DNA of 64,000 bases from Cupriavidus sp. U2 (GCF_009663685.2 NZ_RCOG02000032.1:187382-251381); one strand, 5' to 3'. Positions 7,750-16,723 are shown, counted from the first letter of the stretch. Notes: generated by a model from the sequence alone, not told the origin. Made by a program: numbers and translations.

Positions 7750-8505
7750 ATGTCGCAACGACTCACCGGCAAGATCGCGCTGGTAACGGCCGCCGGCCAG
7801 GGCATCGGCCGGGCCACGGCCGAAGCGTTCCTGCGCGAAGGCGCCCAGGTCATCGCCGCCGACATCAATCCCGAACCCCTGGCGACGCTGGCTGCCCTGC
7901 CCGGCTGCCGGACGCTGCGGCTCGACGTCACCGACGGCGCGGCCGTGGACACCGCCGCACGCGAGATCGGCCGCATCCACGTGCTGTTCAATGGCGCCGG
8001 CTTTGTCCACCACGGCACCATCCTGGACTGCGACGAGGCCGCCTTCGACTTTTCGATGAACCTGAACGTCCGCGCCATGTATCGCATGATGCGCGCATTC
8101 CTGCCGGCCATGCTCGACGCGGGCGGCGGGTCGATCATCAACATGGCCTCGGTGGCCGGCAGCATCAAGGGCGCGCCGAACCGCTTTGTCTATGGCGCCT
8201 CGAAGGCTGCCGTGATCGGCATGACCAAGGCCGTGGCCGCCGACTACATCACGCGCGGCATCCGCTGCAATGCGATCTGTCCTGGCACGGTGGAATCGCC
8301 GTCGCTACGCCAGCGTATCGGCAACCAGGCCGCCGCCAGTGGCCGCACGCTGGCGCAGGTGGAAGCCGATTTCATTGCCCGCCAGCCGATGGGCCGCATC
8401 GGCACGCCTGCCGAGATCGCCGCGCTGGCCGTGTATCTGGCATCGGACGAATCGGCCTTCACCACCGGCACCGCCCAGGTGATCGACGGCGGCTGGTCCA
8501 ACTGA
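7750..8505 (+). CDS. SDR oxidoreductase, similar to 2-keto-3-deoxy-L-fuconate dehydrogenases
   Basis: A 251-residue classical short-chain dehydrogenase. The nucleotide-binding TAAGQGIG lies at 13-20; NGAG replaces the usual NNAG. The catalytic Ser134, Tyr148 and Lys152 (YGASK) and the PGTVESPS segment are present. AAGGAG precedes the ATG. Overall it most resembles BDH2-like and 2-keto-3-deoxy-L-fuconate 4-dehydrogenases, which oxidise a 2-keto-3-deoxy sugar acid with NAD+. That fits a step following one of the dehydratases here, but the substrate is inferred. It sits between the MR-type enzyme and the UxaA-type dehydratase in one operon. Confidence 0.82.
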   Translation: MSQRLTGKIALVTAAGQGIGRATAEAFLREGAQVIAADINPEPLATLAALPGCRTLRLDVTDGAAVDTAAREIGRIHVLFNGAGFVHHGTILDCDEAAFDFSMNLNVRAMYRMMRAFLPAMLDAGGGSIINMASVAGSIKGAPNRFVYGASKAAVIGMTKAVAADYITRGIRCNAICPGTVESPSLRQRIGNQAAASGRTLAQVEADFIARQPMGRIGTPAEIAALAVYLASDESAFTTGTAQVIDGGWSN

Positions 8506-8523
8506 CCCACGGGAGGCGCACGC

Positions 8524-10062
8524 ATGTCCGCACCGGCTGTCATCCGGATCCATCCCGCCGACGATATCGTCATCGCGTGCCGCCAGCTGTTGCCCGGTAC
8601 GGTGCTGCACCAGGAGGGCGTCACCGTGGCCAGCCTGGTGCCGCCGGGCCACAAGGTGGCCGTGCGCGCCATTGCCGAAGGCGCGCCCGTGCGGCGCTAC
8701 AACCAGATCATCGGCTTCGCGCGGCAGGCCATCGCGCCGGGCCAGCATGTGCATACCCACAACCTGGCCATGGGCGACTTCGCGCGCGACTACGCGGCCG
8801 GCAGCGACGTCCACGACACGGCGAAGGCCACCGCCCCGGCCACGTTCGACGGCATCGTGCGGGCCGATGGCCGGATCGCCACGCGCAACTACATCGGCAT
8901 CCTGACCTCGGTGAACTGCTCGGCCACGGTGGCACGTGCCATTGCGGACCATTTCCGGCGCGAGATCCACCCCGAGGCGCTGGCGCCCTATCCCAATGTG
9001 GACGGCGTGGTGGCGCTGACGCACGGCGCGGGCTGCGCCACCGACAGCGACGGCGAAAACCTGCGCGTGCTGCGCCGCACCCTGGCCGGCTACGCCCGGC
9101 ATCCGAACTTTGCGGCGGTGCTGGTGGTGGGCCTGGGCTGCGAGACCAACCAGATCGATGCGCTGCTGGCCGAGCCGGGCCTGTCGGCGCTGGCCGAGGG
9201 GCCGCGCTTTCACAGCTTCAACATCCAGGACACCGGCGGCACGGCCAGGACCGTCGCGCGCGGCGTGGGCGTGGTGCAGGCGCTGCTGGAAGACGCCAAC
9301 CGCGTCACACGCCAGCCGGTACCGGCCAGCCACCTGATGGTGGGGCTGCAGTGCGGCGGCTCCGACGGCTATTCGGGCATTACCGCCAATCCGGCGCTTG
9401 GGGCGGCCGTGGACCTGCTCGTGGCGCAGGGCGGCACGGCGATCCTGTCGGAAACGCCCGAGATCTACGGCGCCGAGCACCTGCTGACGCGCCGCGCGGT
9501 GTCGGCGGCGGTGGCCGACCGGCTGATTGCCCGCATCCGCTGGTGGGAGGCCTACACCGCCCGCAACGCCGGCAGCATGGACAACAACCCGTCGGCCGGC
9601 AACAAGGCCGGCGGGCTGACCACCATCCTGGAAAAGTCGCTGGGCGCCGTGGCCAAGAGCGGCACCACCAATCTGGTGGATGTCTACGAATTTGCCGAAC
9701 CGGTGCGCGCGCACGGGCTGGTCTTCATGGACACCCCGGGCTACGACCCCGTGTCGGCCACGGGCCAGGTGGCGGGCGGCGCCAACCTGATCTGCTTCAC
9801 CACGGGCCGGGGATCGGCCTATGGCTGCGCGCCGTCGCCGTCACTGAAGCTGTCCACCAACAATGCGCTGTGGCAGCGCCAGTCGGAGGATATCGACATC
9901 AACTGCGGCGACATCCTGGAAGGCGAATCGACCATCGCCGACAAGGGCGCGGCCATCTTCCGGCTGATGCTGGAAACCGCCTCGGGCCGCCGCACCCGCA
10001 GCGAGCAGCACGGCTACGGCCAGAACGAATTCGTGCCCTGGGCGCTTGGCGCCGTGATGTAA
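8524..10062 (+). CDS. UxaA family altronate-type dehydratase
   Basis: A 512-residue, full-length UxaA/GarD-type hydro-lyase. An N-terminal SAF domain (about residues 1-90: IRIHPADDIVIA... HVHTHNLAMGDF) is joined to the catalytic part (from FDGIVRADGRIATRNYIGIL). Conserved stretches GAGCATDSDGENL, GLQCGGSDGYSG and the late GRGSAYGCAPSPSLKLSTN are present. The best-known member, altronate dehydratase, makes 2-keto-3-deoxygluconate with Fe2+. GGGAGG lies upstream of the ATG. No uxaB or uxaC gene is in the window, so D-altronate as substrate is plausible rather than shown; another aldonate is possible. Confidence 0.85.
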   Translation: MSAPAVIRIHPADDIVIACRQLLPGTVLHQEGVTVASLVPPGHKVAVRAIAEGAPVRRYNQIIGFARQAIAPGQHVHTHNLAMGDFARDYAAGSDVHDTAKATAPATFDGIVRADGRIATRNYIGILTSVNCSATVARAIADHFRREIHPEALAPYPNVDGVVALTHGAGCATDSDGENLRVLRRTLAGYARHPNFAAVLVVGLGCETNQIDALLAEPGLSALAEGPRFHSFNIQDTGGTARTVARGVGVVQALLEDANRVTRQPVPASHLMVGLQCGGSDGYSGITANPALGAAVDLLVAQGGTAILSETPEIYGAEHLLTRRAVSAAVADRLIARIRWWEAYTARNAGSMDNNPSAGNKAGGLTTILEKSLGAVAKSGTTNLVDVYEFAEPVRAHGLVFMDTPGYDPVSATGQVAGGANLICFTTGRGSAYGCAPSPSLKLSTNNALWQRQSEDIDINCGDILEGESTIADKGAAIFRLMLETASGRRTRSEQHGYGQNEFVPWALGAVM

Positions 10063-10090
10063 CCCACCCCCCGCATTGCCGGAGACCTGC

Positions 10091-11302
10091 ATGAAGATCA
10101 CCAACGCACGCGTTATCGTCTGCTGCCCGGGACGCAACTTCGTCACGCTCAAGATCGAAACCGACCAGGGGCTGACCGGCATCGGCGACGCCACGCTCAA
10201 CGGGCGCGAACTGGCCGTGGCCAGCTATCTGGAAGACCACGTCGTCCCGTGCCTGATCGGGCGCGACGCGCACCAGATCGAGGACATCTGGCAATACCTG
10301 TACCGCGGCGCCTACTGGCGGCGCGGCCCGGTGACGATGAGTGCGATTGCCGCCGTGGACACGGCGCTGTGGGACATCAAGGCCAAGGCCGCCAATCTGC
10401 CGCTGTACCAGTTGCTGGGCGGCAAGAGCCGGACCGGGGTGATGGTCTACGGCCACGCCAACGGCAGCGACATCGGCCACACCGTGGAAGAGGTGCTGCG
10501 CTACAAGGAAATGGGCTACAAGGCGATTCGCGCGCAGTCCGGCGTGCCGGGGCTGAACAAGGTGTATGGGGTGTCGCGCGACCGGCTGTTCTACGAGCCG
10601 GCCGACGCCAACCTGCCCTCCGAACACGACTGGAGCACCGAACGCTACCTGGACCACACGCCGAAGCTGTTCGACAAGGTGCGCGAAGCGGTGGGCCCCG
10701 ACATCCACCTCCTGCACGACGTGCACCACCGGCTGACGCCGATCGAAGCGGGCCGGCTGGGCAAGTCGCTGGAGCCGTTCCGGCTGTTCTGGATGGAAGA
10801 CGCCACGCCGGCCGAAGACCAGCGCGCGTTCCGGCTGATCCGCCAGCACACGGTCACGCCGCTGGCCGTGGGCGAGATTTTCAACAGCATCTGGGACTGC
10901 AAGGCCCTGCTGGAGGAACAGCTGATCGACTATATTCGAGCCACGGTCGTGCATGCCGGCGGCATCACCCATTTGCGCCGTATTGCCGACTTCGCGGCAC
11001 TGCACCAGGTGCGCACGGGCTGCCATGGCGCGACGGACCTGTCACCGGCCTGCATGGGGGCGGCACTGCATTTCGATATCTGGGTGCCCAACTTCGGCAT
11101 CCAGGAATACATGCGCCATACCGAGGAGACCGACGCCGTATTCCCGCACGCGTACACGTTTCAGGACGGCATGATGTACCCCGGCGACGCACCGGGCCAC
11201 GGCGTGGACATCGACGAGACGCTGGCCGCGAAGTATCCGTACCAGCGCGCCTACCTGCCGGTGAACCGGCTGGCGCACGACGGCACGCTGTGGCACTGGT
11301 AG
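10091..11302 (+). CDS. manD: D-mannonate dehydratase (ManD, enolase superfamily)
   Basis: A 403-residue enzyme that converts D-mannonate to 2-keto-3-deoxy-D-gluconate. Residues fall at the numbering of the characterised Novosphingobium ManD: Arg147, Tyr159, Asp210, His212, Glu236, Glu262 and His312. The long active-site loop (GVPGLNKVYG... EHDWSTERYLDH) is present. Residue 314 is Ala, the residue I recall for high-efficiency ManDs, whereas promiscuous members tend to have Pro. CCGGAG lies upstream of ATG 10091. The fructuronate reductase gene follows, supplying D-mannonate. Function is well supported by family knowledge. Confidence 0.9.
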   Translation: MKITNARVIVCCPGRNFVTLKIETDQGLTGIGDATLNGRELAVASYLEDHVVPCLIGRDAHQIEDIWQYLYRGAYWRRGPVTMSAIAAVDTALWDIKAKAANLPLYQLLGGKSRTGVMVYGHANGSDIGHTVEEVLRYKEMGYKAIRAQSGVPGLNKVYGVSRDRLFYEPADANLPSEHDWSTERYLDHTPKLFDKVREAVGPDIHLLHDVHHRLTPIEAGRLGKSLEPFRLFWMEDATPAEDQRAFRLIRQHTVTPLAVGEIFNSIWDCKALLEEQLIDYIRATVVHAGGITHLRRIADFAALHQVRTGCHGATDLSPACMGAALHFDIWVPNFGIQEYMRHTEETDAVFPHAYTFQDGMMYPGDAPGHGVDIDETLAAKYPYQRAYLPVNRLAHDGTLWHW

Positions 11303-11353
11303 CGCGGCGGGTGGCGATCAAGGTTGAGCGCAAGGCCTGACAAGGAGACCACG

Positions 11354-12889
11354 ATGAGCGATATCGAACAGCTGCCGCGTCTGCATCCTGCGCGGCTCGG
11401 CGCGCTGCCGCCCGACGTGCGGCGTCCCGGCTATGCGCGCGACGCCCTGCGGGCGGGCATCGTTCACCTGGGGATCGGCGCCTTCCATCGCGGCCACCAG
11501 GCCGAGATCACCGAAGCCGCCATCGCGGCCATGGGGGAAGACGGACTGCGCTGGGGCATCATCGGCGTGTCGCTGCGCCGGCCCGACACGCGCGACGCAC
11601 TCAAGCCGCAGGAAGGCCTGTACACGCTGGCCCTGCGCAGCGCCACCGCCGAAACGCTGCAGGTCATCGGGGCCGTGCTCGGCGTGCTGGTGGCCGAGGA
11701 AGACCCCGAGATCGTGCTGGACCGCATCGCCCATCGCGACACCCGCATCGTCAGCCTGACCGTCACCGAGAAAGGCTATTGCCACGATCCCGCCACCGGC
11801 GAGTTGAACCGGGCCGACCGCGACATCGTCGAGGATCTGTCCGCCGTATCGCACCCCGTGACCGCCATCGGCTACCTGGCGCTGGGCCTGCAGCGGCGCA
11901 TGCAGCGCGGCCTGGGCCCGGTCACGCTGCTGTCGTGCGACAACCTCGCCAGCAATGGCGATACGCTGCGCCGCGTGCTGCTGGCCTTCTGCGCAGAGAT
12001 CGACCCGGCGCTGCACGACTGGGTGGCGGCGCGCTGCACGTTCCCCAACACGATGGTGGACCGCATCGTGCCCAAGACCACCATCGACGACGTGGCGCAT
12101 GTCTCGTCGGCGCTGGGCCTGTACGACGCGTGGCCCGTGGTGGGCGAGCCTTTTTTCCAGTGGGTGATCGAGGACCGCTTCGCGGCGGGCCGCCCCGCAT
12201 GGGAAGCCGGCGGCGCCCAGTTCGTGGCCGAGGCCCGGCCGTTCGAGGTGCTCAAGCACCGGCTGGTCAACGGCAGCCAGTCGATGATGGCGTACCTGGG
12301 CGTGCTGGCCGGCTGGGCCACCACCGACCGTGTGATCGCCCAGCCCGCCGTGCACGCGTTCATTTCGGACACCATGGCGCGCGAAACCCAGCCCACGCTG
12401 CCGCCGCTGCCGGGGCTCGACGTGGACGCCTATCGCGCCAGCCTGCTGCCGCGCTTCACGAACCCGGCGCTGGGGCACCGCACGCGCCAGATCGCCATGG
12501 ACGGGTCGCAGAAGATCCCGCAGCGGCTGCTGGCGCCGATCCGCGACCGCATTGCCGCCGGCCAGCCGTTTCCGCGCCTGGCGCTGGGTGTGGCCGCGTG
12601 GCTGCACTTCCTGCGCGGCTACGACGAGGCCGGCAATGCCTTCCCGATCGAAGACCCGCTGGCGCAGCCGCTGGCCGCCGTGATGGCCGACGCCGCGCGC
12701 CAGACCGAAAAACTGTTCGATGCCCGCACACGCGAGCAGACGCGCGTACGGACCATCGCCGGCTTTGCGCCCGTGTTTGGCGACCTGGGCCAGTCGGCGG
12801 TGTTCGTGGACAGCGTGGCCACGCAGCTGGAACTGCTGTGCGCGCACGGCGTGACGGGTGCCCTGACGCGCGTCAACAGCACCGCCTAG
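11354..12889 (+). CDS. Mannitol dehydrogenase family protein, D-fructuronate reductase (UxuB type)
   Basis: A 511-residue polyol-dehydrogenase-family oxidoreductase. The N-terminal Rossmann stretch is IVHLGIGAFHRGHQA. The family segments TVTEKGYCHDP, LLSCDNLASNGDTLR, TFPNTMVDRIVPKT and KHRLVNGSQSMMAYLG carry the conserved Lys/Asn/His region. UxuB-type members interconvert D-fructuronate and D-mannonate with NADH, while others act on mannitol or altronate. Placement directly after manD favours fructuronate reductase. AAGGAG precedes ATG 11354. It is the last enzyme of the operon; an imperfect hairpin follows. Confidence 0.85.
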   Translation: MSDIEQLPRLHPARLGALPPDVRRPGYARDALRAGIVHLGIGAFHRGHQAEITEAAIAAMGEDGLRWGIIGVSLRRPDTRDALKPQEGLYTLALRSATAETLQVIGAVLGVLVAEEDPEIVLDRIAHRDTRIVSLTVTEKGYCHDPATGELNRADRDIVEDLSAVSHPVTAIGYLALGLQRRMQRGLGPVTLLSCDNLASNGDTLRRVLLAFCAEIDPALHDWVAARCTFPNTMVDRIVPKTTIDDVAHVSSALGLYDAWPVVGEPFFQWVIEDRFAAGRPAWEAGGAQFVAEARPFEVLKHRLVNGSQSMMAYLGVLAGWATTDRVIAQPAVHAFISDTMARETQPTLPPLPGLDVDAYRASLLPRFTNPALGHRTRQIAMDGSQKIPQRLLAPIRDRIAAGQPFPRLALGVAAWLHFLRGYDEAGNAFPIEDPLAQPLAAVMADAARQTEKLFDARTREQTRVRTIAGFAPVFGDLGQSAVFVDSVATQLELLCAHGVTGALTRVNSTA

Positions 12890-12908
12890 CCCGACGCCAG
12901 CGCAGGCC

Positions 12909-12960
12909 GCGCATGCGCTGGCGTCATGCCAGCATGCGCAGATATCGTTTCTCTCTCTTG
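12909..12960 (+). terminator. Possible terminator after the sugar-acid operon
   Basis: An imperfect GC-rich hairpin (GCGCATGCGCTGGC at about 12910-12922, GCCAGCATGCGC at about 12928-12939) is followed, after a short spacer, by a pyrimidine-rich run. It lacks a clean U tract, so it may be a weak terminator or a processing stem. It separates the uxuB-like gene from the MFS gene at 13040. Confidence 0.4.
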
Positions 12961-13039
12961 CCGCGGCGCCCCTACCATCGGCCAGAGCCCGTCATAAAAG
13001 GGCTTCCCAGCGTCCTGCCAAACAGGGAGAGAGAGAGAC

Positions 13040-14344
13040 ATGCAAGCCAGCGCCCCCGCCTTTGCGGAGACCGTGCCCCAGATCGGGGCCAGTCAACGCC
13101 GCCGCGCCATCATCGCCACGGTGATCGGCAACGGCCTCGAATGGTTCGACTTCACGGTGTACAGCTTCTTCGCCGTGATCATCGCCAAACTGTTCTTCCC
13201 CACCGGAAACGACCTGTCATCGCTGCTGCTGGCCGTGGCCACGTTCGGCGTGGGGTTCTTCATGCGGCCCGTGGGCGGCATCATCCTGGGCGTCTACGCC
13301 GACCGTGTGGGCCGCAAGGCGGCGCTGTCACTGACCATCCTGCTGATGGCCGCCGGCACCACGCTGATCGGCATCGCGCCCACCTACGACCAGATCGGCG
13401 TGTTCGCCCCGCTGCTCATCGTCATCGCGCGCCTGATGCAGGGTTTCTCGGCCGGCGGCGAGATGGGCGGCGCCACGGCGTTCCTGACCGAGTACGCGCC
13501 CGAGCGCCAGCGTGCCTACTACTCAAGCTGGATCCAGGCCAGCATCGGCGTGGCCGTGCTGCTGGGTGCCGCCGTGGGCACCTTCGTCACCGCGTCGCTG
13601 AGCCCCGAGGCGCTCAACAGCTGGGGCTGGCGCCTGCCGTTCCTGATCGGCATGATCATCGGCCCGGTCGGCTTCTATATCCGTCACAACCTTGAAGAGA
13701 CGCCCACGTTCCAGGCGACCACCGACAAGACCGATTCGCCGCTGAAGGAAGTGCTGCGCGACTATCCGCGCCAGACCGCCGCGAGCTTCTCGATGGTGAT
13801 CCTGTGGACGGTGTGCACCTACGTGCTGCTGTTCTACATGCCGACCTACGCCGTCAAGGTGCTCAAGGTGCCGCAATCGACCGGCTTTATCGCCGGCATG
13901 GCCGGGGGCATGGCGATCATGGTCTTCGCGCCCATCGTCGGCATGATGGCCGACCGCCTGGGCCGCCGCGGCCTGCTGTCGGGCGCCGCCGCGCTGATCT
14001 TCGTGCTGGCCTGGCCGATGTTCGCCTACATCAACCACGCGCCGGGGCTGGGTTCGCTGCTGGTGTTCCAGATTGTCTTCGGCGTGCTGATTGCCGCCTA
14101 CACAGGCCCGATCCTGGCCGCGTTTGCCGAACTGTTCCCGGCCAAGGTGCTGTCCACCGGCCTGTCGGTAGCCTACAACCTGGCCGTGACGATCTTCGGC
14201 GGCTTCGCGTCGTTCTTCATCACGTGGCTGATCGCCAGCACGGGCAGCGCCATGGCCCCGGCCATCTACGTGATGATCGCGGCGGCCATCAGCTTCTGCG
14301 GCACGCGCCTGGTGCGCGAGCCCGCCTACCTGCAATCGAAGTAA
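13040..14344 (+). CDS. MFS transporter, metabolite:H+ symporter (MHS) family
   Basis: A 434-residue transporter with twelve predicted helices. MHS hallmarks are visible: IGNGLEWFDFTVYSFFA near the start, PVGGIILGVYADRVGRKAAL in loop 2-3, and RLMQGFSAGGEMGGA. A GGGAGAGAGAG tract lies before ATG 13040. Family members import carboxylates, betaines and similar metabolites with H+ (citrate, alpha-ketoglutarate, proline, shikimate). The substrate is not recognisable. The amidohydrolase gene follows within ten bases, so the pair probably imports and cleaves one compound, separately from the upstream sugar-acid operon. Confidence 0.88.
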   Translation: MQASAPAFAETVPQIGASQRRRAIIATVIGNGLEWFDFTVYSFFAVIIAKLFFPTGNDLSSLLLAVATFGVGFFMRPVGGIILGVYADRVGRKAALSLTILLMAAGTTLIGIAPTYDQIGVFAPLLIVIARLMQGFSAGGEMGGATAFLTEYAPERQRAYYSSWIQASIGVAVLLGAAVGTFVTASLSPEALNSWGWRLPFLIGMIIGPVGFYIRHNLEETPTFQATTDKTDSPLKEVLRDYPRQTAASFSMVILWTVCTYVLLFYMPTYAVKVLKVPQSTGFIAGMAGGMAIMVFAPIVGMMADRLGRRGLLSGAAALIFVLAWPMFAYINHAPGLGSLLVFQIVFGVLIAAYTGPILAAFAELFPAKVLSTGLSVAYNLAVTIFGGFASFFITWLIASTGSAMAPAIYVMIAAAISFCGTRLVREPAYLQSK

Positions 14345-14350
14345 TTGAAG

Positions 14351-15577
14351 ATGACCCAGATCCTGCTTCAGGGCGGCAACGTCCTCGACCCCGTGCGCGG
14401 CGCGCTGCTGCCGCGCCATGATGTGCTGATCGACGGCGAGCGCATCGTTGACGTCAGCGCCACGCCGATCCACGCGCCCCAGGCCCGCGTGATCGACGTC
14501 ACTGGCAAGACCGTGATGCCGGGCCTGATCGACCTGCACGTGCACGTGCTGGCGTCGCTGGCCAACCTGGGCCTGAATGCGGTGCAGCCGAACGTGCTGG
14601 TGGCGTTCCGCGCCATGCCGATCATGCGCGGCATGCTGGAACGCGGCTTCACCACCGTGCGCGATGCCGGCGGCGCCGACTGGGGTCTGTCGCAGGCCGT
14701 GGCCACGGGGCTGATCCCCGGCCCGCGCATCTTCCCGTCCGGCAAGGCGCTGTCGCAGACGGGCGGCCACGGCGACTTCCGCCCGCGCTCGGACACGCTG
14801 GAGCCGTGCTCTTGCGCGTTCCGGGCCGGCGCGATCGCCCGCGTGGCCGACGGCGTGGACGCCGTGCGGCTGGCCGTGCGCGAGGAAATCCAGAAAGGCG
14901 CCACGCAGATCAAGATCATGGCGTCGGGCGGCGTGGCATCGCCCACCGACCCCATCGGCAACACCCAGTACAGCGAAGACGAGATCCGCGCCATCGTGGC
15001 CGAGGCCGAGGCCGCGCAGACTTACGTGATGGCCCACGCCTACACGGGCCGGGCGATCACCCGCGCGATTCGCTGCGGCGTGCGCACCATCGAGCATGGC
15101 AACCTTGTCGATGCGGCGGCCGCCCGCGTGATGCGCGAGCACGGCGCCTACGTGGTGCCGACGCTGATCACCTACGACGCCCTGGCCCGCGACGGCGCGC
15201 GCCTGGGGCTGCCAGCCGACTCCGTGGCCAAGATCGAAACCGTGCGCCAGGCCGGCCGCGACTCGCTGGCCATCTACGCCGAAGCCGGCGTACCGATGGG
15301 CTTCGGCTCCGACCTGCTGGGCGAAATGCACCAGTACCAGTCCGAGGAATTCCGCATCCGCGCCGAACTGCTGGGCAACGCCGAGGCGGTACGCTCGGCC
15401 ACATCGATCGCCGCCGAGATCCTGCAGCGCGACGGCGAGCTTGGCGTGATCAAGGCCGGCGCGATCGCCGACGTGCTGGTGGTCGATGGCGACCCGCTGC
15501 AGGACATCGAGGTACTGGCCGGCCCCGCGTCGCGCATCGAACTGGTGATGCAGGCGGGCAAGATCCATCACGCTTGA
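14351..15577 (+). CDS. Metal-dependent amidohydrolase (prolidase/imidazolonepropionase-like)
   Basis: A 408-residue cytoplasmic amidohydrolase of the binuclear type. His63 and His65 (DLHVHVL) are followed by a candidate carbamylated Lys (QIKIMASGG), His in MAHAYTG, His in TIEHGN and the late Asp in GFGSDLLGE, a full metal and catalytic set. The N- and C-terminal strands form the usual composite beta-sandwich. It resembles the Xaa-Pro dipeptidase / N-acyl amino acid hydrolase branch; the substrate is unknown. A TTG at 14345 is an alternative start. It is coupled to the MHS transporter. A paired palindromic repeat begins just after the stop. Confidence 0.82.
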   Translation: MTQILLQGGNVLDPVRGALLPRHDVLIDGERIVDVSATPIHAPQARVIDVTGKTVMPGLIDLHVHVLASLANLGLNAVQPNVLVAFRAMPIMRGMLERGFTTVRDAGGADWGLSQAVATGLIPGPRIFPSGKALSQTGGHGDFRPRSDTLEPCSCAFRAGAIARVADGVDAVRLAVREEIQKGATQIKIMASGGVASPTDPIGNTQYSEDEIRAIVAEAEAAQTYVMAHAYTGRAITRAIRCGVRTIEHGNLVDAAAARVMREHGAYVVPTLITYDALARDGARLGLPADSVAKIETVRQAGRDSLAIYAEAGVPMGFGSDLLGEMHQYQSEEFRIRAELLGNAEAVRSATSIAAEILQRDGELGVIKAGAIADVLVVDGDPLQDIEVLAGPASRIELVMQAGKIHHA

Positions 15578-15593
15578 GGCCACGAAAAGCCCA

Positions 15594-15711
15594 CCCTCTC
15601 CCCCGCCCCTCTCCCGCACGCGGGAGAGGGGAGCAAACCGTTGGGGGCTGCAATGCCTGCCGGTTGTCTCCCCTCTCCCATGTATGGGAGAGGGGCCGGG
15701 GGAGCGGGCAC
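15594..15711. repeat. REP/BIME-like paired palindromic element (copy 2)
   Basis: Two hairpins share their sequence with the element at 4391-4526 but in swapped order. First is CCCCTCTCCCGC-N2-GCGGGAGAGGGG (near 15606-15631), then the TGCCTGCCGGTTG lead-in and CCCCTCTCCCAT-N2-ATGGGAGAGGGG (near 15671-15696). The conserved lead-in and the GGGGGAG tail show common descent. The element fills most of the gap between the amidohydrolase and the LysR gene. Confidence 0.75.
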
Positions 15712-15820
15712 GGCAGTGCAAATCGAGCCCCTCGCGTCTCGAGACGCCCCCGTCCTCCCCCCTCTGGCACAAGGCTTGCGACTATCATTGGCATCGTCAC
15801 CTGCCCATGACAAGCCCCCG

Positions 15821-16723
15821 ATGCGCATCACCCCCCTTCCCCCATTGCCCTGCCTGGTCGCTTTCGAATCCGCGATGCGGCACGGCAGTTTCACCAAGGC
15901 CGCGGCCGAACTCCATCTCACGCAAAGTGCCATCAGCCGCCAGGTGGCCCAGCTTGAGCGATTCCTGGGCAAGAAGCTGTTCGTGCGCGAGCCGCGCGCG
16001 TTGCGGCTGACCGTCAGCGGCCAGCAGTACGCCGAGCAGGTGCAGCGGCTGCTGGTGCGCTGCGCCGAAGCCACCGAGGACGTGATGAAGCGCAAGGGCC
16101 AGGTCGAACTGACCGTGGCCTGCTCCTCCGGCGTGGCCGTGCTCTGGCTCACGCCGCGCCTGGCAGCCTTCCGGGCCCGGCATCCGGATTTTCATGTGCG
16201 GCTGGTGGTCAACGACAGCCTGGCGTCGCTGTCGGGCACCGATTTCGACGTCGGCCTGTATTACCTGCGCGAAGGCGCGCCCAGCGGCATTGCCGCGCAG
16301 CGTCTCTACGACGAGGAAGTGTTTCCGGTCTGCGCGCCGTCGTACCTGGGCGGACGGGCGCTGAAGGTGTCGGACCTGCCCAGGGAATCGCTGCTGGTGC
16401 TGGAGGATGCCCAGCGCATCTGGATGTCGTGGCCGGCCTGGTTCGCGCGCAACGGCTTGCGTGAAACCCGCTTCGAGCGCGAGCTGGTGGCCAATACCTA
16501 CCCCGTGCTGGTGCAGATGGCCATCGAAGGCCAAGGCATCGTGCTGGCGTGGCGCCATATGATCGACCGATGCCTGGCGGCGGGCCTGCTGGTGCGCGCC
16601 TGCGACGCCAGTGCGTCGCTGGGCGGCGGGTACTACGTGGTCTGGCCGCGCGACCGGGCCGAACCGGCGGCGGCGCGAGCGTTCCGTCAATGGCTGATCG
16701 AGGAAAGCGACGCCGGGGCCTAG
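15821..16723 (+). CDS. LysR family transcriptional regulator (GcvA-like)
   Basis: A 300-residue LysR regulator. The HTH lies near residues 15-60 (LVAFESAMRHGSFTKAAAEL, then LTQSAISRQVAQLE, KKLFVREPRALRLT). A periplasmic-binding-protein-like effector domain begins around residue 95 (VELTVACSSGVAVLWLTPRL). The GcvA subgroup pattern PPLPCLVAFE at the N-terminus is clear. ATG 15821 puts this motif first; the open frame back to 15641 is repeat sequence. The likely target is the adjacent amidohydrolase/MFS pair, although the gene is co-directional rather than divergent, so this is a guess. Confidence 0.85.
   Translation: MRITPLPPLPCLVAFESAMRHGSFTKAAAELHLTQSAISRQVAQLERFLGKKLFVREPRALRLTVSGQQYAEQVQRLLVRCAEATEDVMKRKGQVELTVACSSGVAVLWLTPRLAAFRARHPDFHVRLVVNDSLASLSGTDFDVGLYYLREGAPSGIAAQRLYDEEVFPVCAPSYLGGRALKVSDLPRESLLVLEDAQRIWMSWPAWFARNGLRETRFERELVANTYPVLVQMAIEGQGIVLAWRHMIDRCLAAGLLVRACDASASLGGGYYVVWPRDRAEPAAARAFRQWLIEESDAGA

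Noticed and set aside
13523..15772. 749-codon open frame on the - strand opposite the MFS and amidohydrolase genes
   Set aside because: Composition typical of antisense shadows (Gly/Arg/His/Gln-rich), and it spans two well-supported opposite genes and a repeat element.
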